This document shows positions 3,944 through 5,085 of a DNA stretch of 5,085 nt, piece by piece. Positions within the stretch are counted from its first letter, which is position 1, and every line of letters begins with the position of its first letter. Origin of the DNA: Acidobacteriota bacterium (GTDB lineage: Bacteria > Acidobacteriota > Terriglobia > UBA7540); the NCBI GenBank assembly GCA_021789565.1, contig JAJYJL010000755.1, positions 1 through 5,085 of the forward strand. Direction: 5' to 3'. The notes under the pieces are model-generated. The model searched no databases, was not told the origin of the DNA, and saw nothing but the letters and a program-made list of their open reading frames with translations. Position numbers and translations under genes: made by a program.

Positions 3944-5085
3944 GCCTCGAGACTTTCCCCTCCCAGAATTTCGAGCGCCTTGCCGCGTCCTTCCGGCCCC
4001 CACAGTATCCACGGCACCATGGCGACAACACCCAGCACATAAAATCCACCCAGCACCGCGAAGGCGTCAATGATGGAGACGCGCTCGGCCAAGGCCACCA
4101 GGATCAGAGGAGAGAGGGCCGCGCCAATCCGGCCGAACGCCACAGAAAATCCGATGCCGGTCGAGCGCAGGCGGGTCGGAAAGATTTCAGAAAACGTCGG
4201 GTAGGCTGATACCCAGCTTCCCGTGGCGCAGAAGTTGACCACCACAAAAGCAGCCATTACACCTCCCGCGCTGCCGCGGACCGTCGCTACGCCCATCACC
4301 AGCATTGAAACCGCGGCCAGCAAATAAAAGAGCGTCACCGTCCACTTGCGCCCGGCCTTATCCAGCGCAACGGCCGCCAGCGCTCCGCCCCCCACCGCTC
4401 CCAGATTTCCAATCAGGAAGAACCACGGCACCTTTTCGTCTGTAATGTTAACACGCGGCAAAACCACCAGCGGCAGGAAGGCGAAGATGCCGTAATAGCC
4501 GGCGGCCTCGGACAAATCGAGCAGCGATCCGAGCGCCAGGCGTGCCGGATGGTCGCGCATCAGCAGCCAGACCTGGCTGAAAAAACCTGGCGACTTTGAC
4601 GCTGCAGGCGCCGCGTGTGGCGCGGAGAGGTCAAAATGGTCCGCGCGCGATTCGATCTGCTGCATCACGGCCAGCGCTTCCTGTCGGCGGCCGCGCATCA
4701 GCAGCCAGCGGGGCGATTCCGGCAGGATTCGGCGCGCCCAGACGGTAAACAGGGCGACGACGGCGCCCAGACCGAAAGCAAACCGCCAGCCAATCGAGGG
4801 CGGCAGCAGGTTGATGAAATACAGGCTGAGCAGGGCCGCAAGGATTGATCCCACCGGCCAGAAATTCATCACGGTTGCGTTGGCGCGGCCGCGAAAGCGA
4901 GCTGGAATAATCTCGCCGATAGCAGCGTTGATGGCGGAATATTCGGCGCCCACGCCGATCGCCGTGAGGAAGCGGAACGCCATGAAAAAGTAGTAGCCCG
5001 GCGAAAGTGCCGAGATCACCGTGAAGCCGGAGTAGAGCAGGAGCGTCAGAATAAATAGCTTACGTCGGCCGAAGCGGTCGGCGAG
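3940..5085 (-). CDS. MFS transporter, sugar-porter/AAHS-like (N-terminus outside window)
   Basis: 381 residues are in the window; the frame is open to the right edge, so TM1, most of TM2 and the start codon lie outside. The GTG at 5019 is not the start, because family sequence continues upstream of it: LADRFGRRK (visible residues 1-9) is the conserved loop between TM2 and TM3. Next come RFLTAIGVGAEY in TM4 and IPARFRGRA, PESPRW (122-127) after TM6, a soluble central loop (about 140-170), LDKAGRK (241-247) between TM8 and TM9, and FPTRLRSTGIGF (302-313) between TM10 and TM11. PESPRW together with the two R-G/R-S-T-G loops is typical of the sugar porter, aromatic acid/H+ symporter and NiaP-like groups. 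These are inner-membrane, usually proton-coupled, importers of sugars or organic acids; the substrate cannot be read from sequence. It ends in a 4-nt overlap with the radical SAM gene, so the two are co-translated. Confidence 0.88.
   Translation of the reverse strand, partial: LADRFGRRKLFILTLLLYSGFTVISALSPGYYFFMAFRFLTAIGVGAEYSAINAAIGEIIPARFRGRANATVMNFWPVGSILAALLSLYFINLLPPSIGWRFAFGLGAVVALFTVWARRILPESPRWLLMRGRRQEALAVMQQIESRADHFDLSAPHAAPAASKSPGFFSQVWLLMRDHPARLALGSLLDLSEAAGYYGIFAFLPLVVLPRVNITDEKVPWFFLIGNLGAVGGGALAAVALDKAGRKWTVTLFYLLAAVSMLVMGVATVRGSAGGVMAAFVVVNFCATGSWVSAYPTFSEIFPTRLRSTGIGFSVAFGRIGAALSPLILVALAERVSIIDAFAVLGGFYVLGVVAMVPWILWGPEGRGKALEILGGESLEA

Noticed and set aside
3940..5019. Treating the GTG at 5019 as the transporter start
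   Set aside because: The frame continues to the window edge and encodes the conserved LADRFGRRK loop upstream of that GTG, so the gene is truncated by the window.

Overview
The window is high-GC bacterial DNA (roughly 59% G+C by eye), and every gene I can support lies on the minus strand. Protein style and architecture suggest an environmental Gram-negative lineage. Acidobacteriota is my best guess, from general familiarity with the divergent YchF variant and the small membrane protein, but there is no 16S or other marker here to prove it.

Right side (2244-5085): three tightly packed minus-strand genes form an evident operon. In order of transcription they are an MFS metabolite transporter (its start lies beyond the right edge), a radical SAM enzyme with a Cys-rich C-terminal extension, and a calcineurin-like metallophosphoesterase homologue. 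The first two overlap by four bases (ATGA). The third starts 11 nt after the second stops and has no good Shine-Dalgarno of its own. The metallophosphoesterase is unusual: all three residues expected to ligate metal 1 are replaced, while the metal 2 set and the bridging Asp remain. Together the genes look like a transport, modification and sensing or hydrolysis module of unknown substrate. I see no precursor peptide gene inside the window.

Middle (1812-2243): a 432-nt gap without a convincing gene holds a very good minus-strand sigma-70-type promoter (TTGACG-17-GATAAT). The predicted start of its transcript coincides with the first base of a 93-nt element that can fold into a closed, pseudoknot-capable RNA. 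Two more hairpins follow. Then comes an ideal AGGAGG ribosome-binding site and a gene for a 120-residue, three-TM protein (1449-1811) that resembles the GlsB/YeaQ/YmgE stress-protein group. The RNA is either a long structured 5' leader of this gene, a small RNA, or a dispersed palindromic element.

Left side (1-1172): a YchF/OLA1-type P-loop NTPase with a TGS domain, which starts at a GTG. It has kept G1 and the NxxE G4 motif but lost the classical switch I and DxxG switch II sequences. Only 29 nt after its stop, a new minus-strand reading frame with a hydrophobic N-terminus begins and runs off the left edge.

The most interesting items are the promoter-linked structured element at 2058-2150, the radical SAM plus metal-site-1-less phosphoesterase pair, and the switch-divergent YchF.
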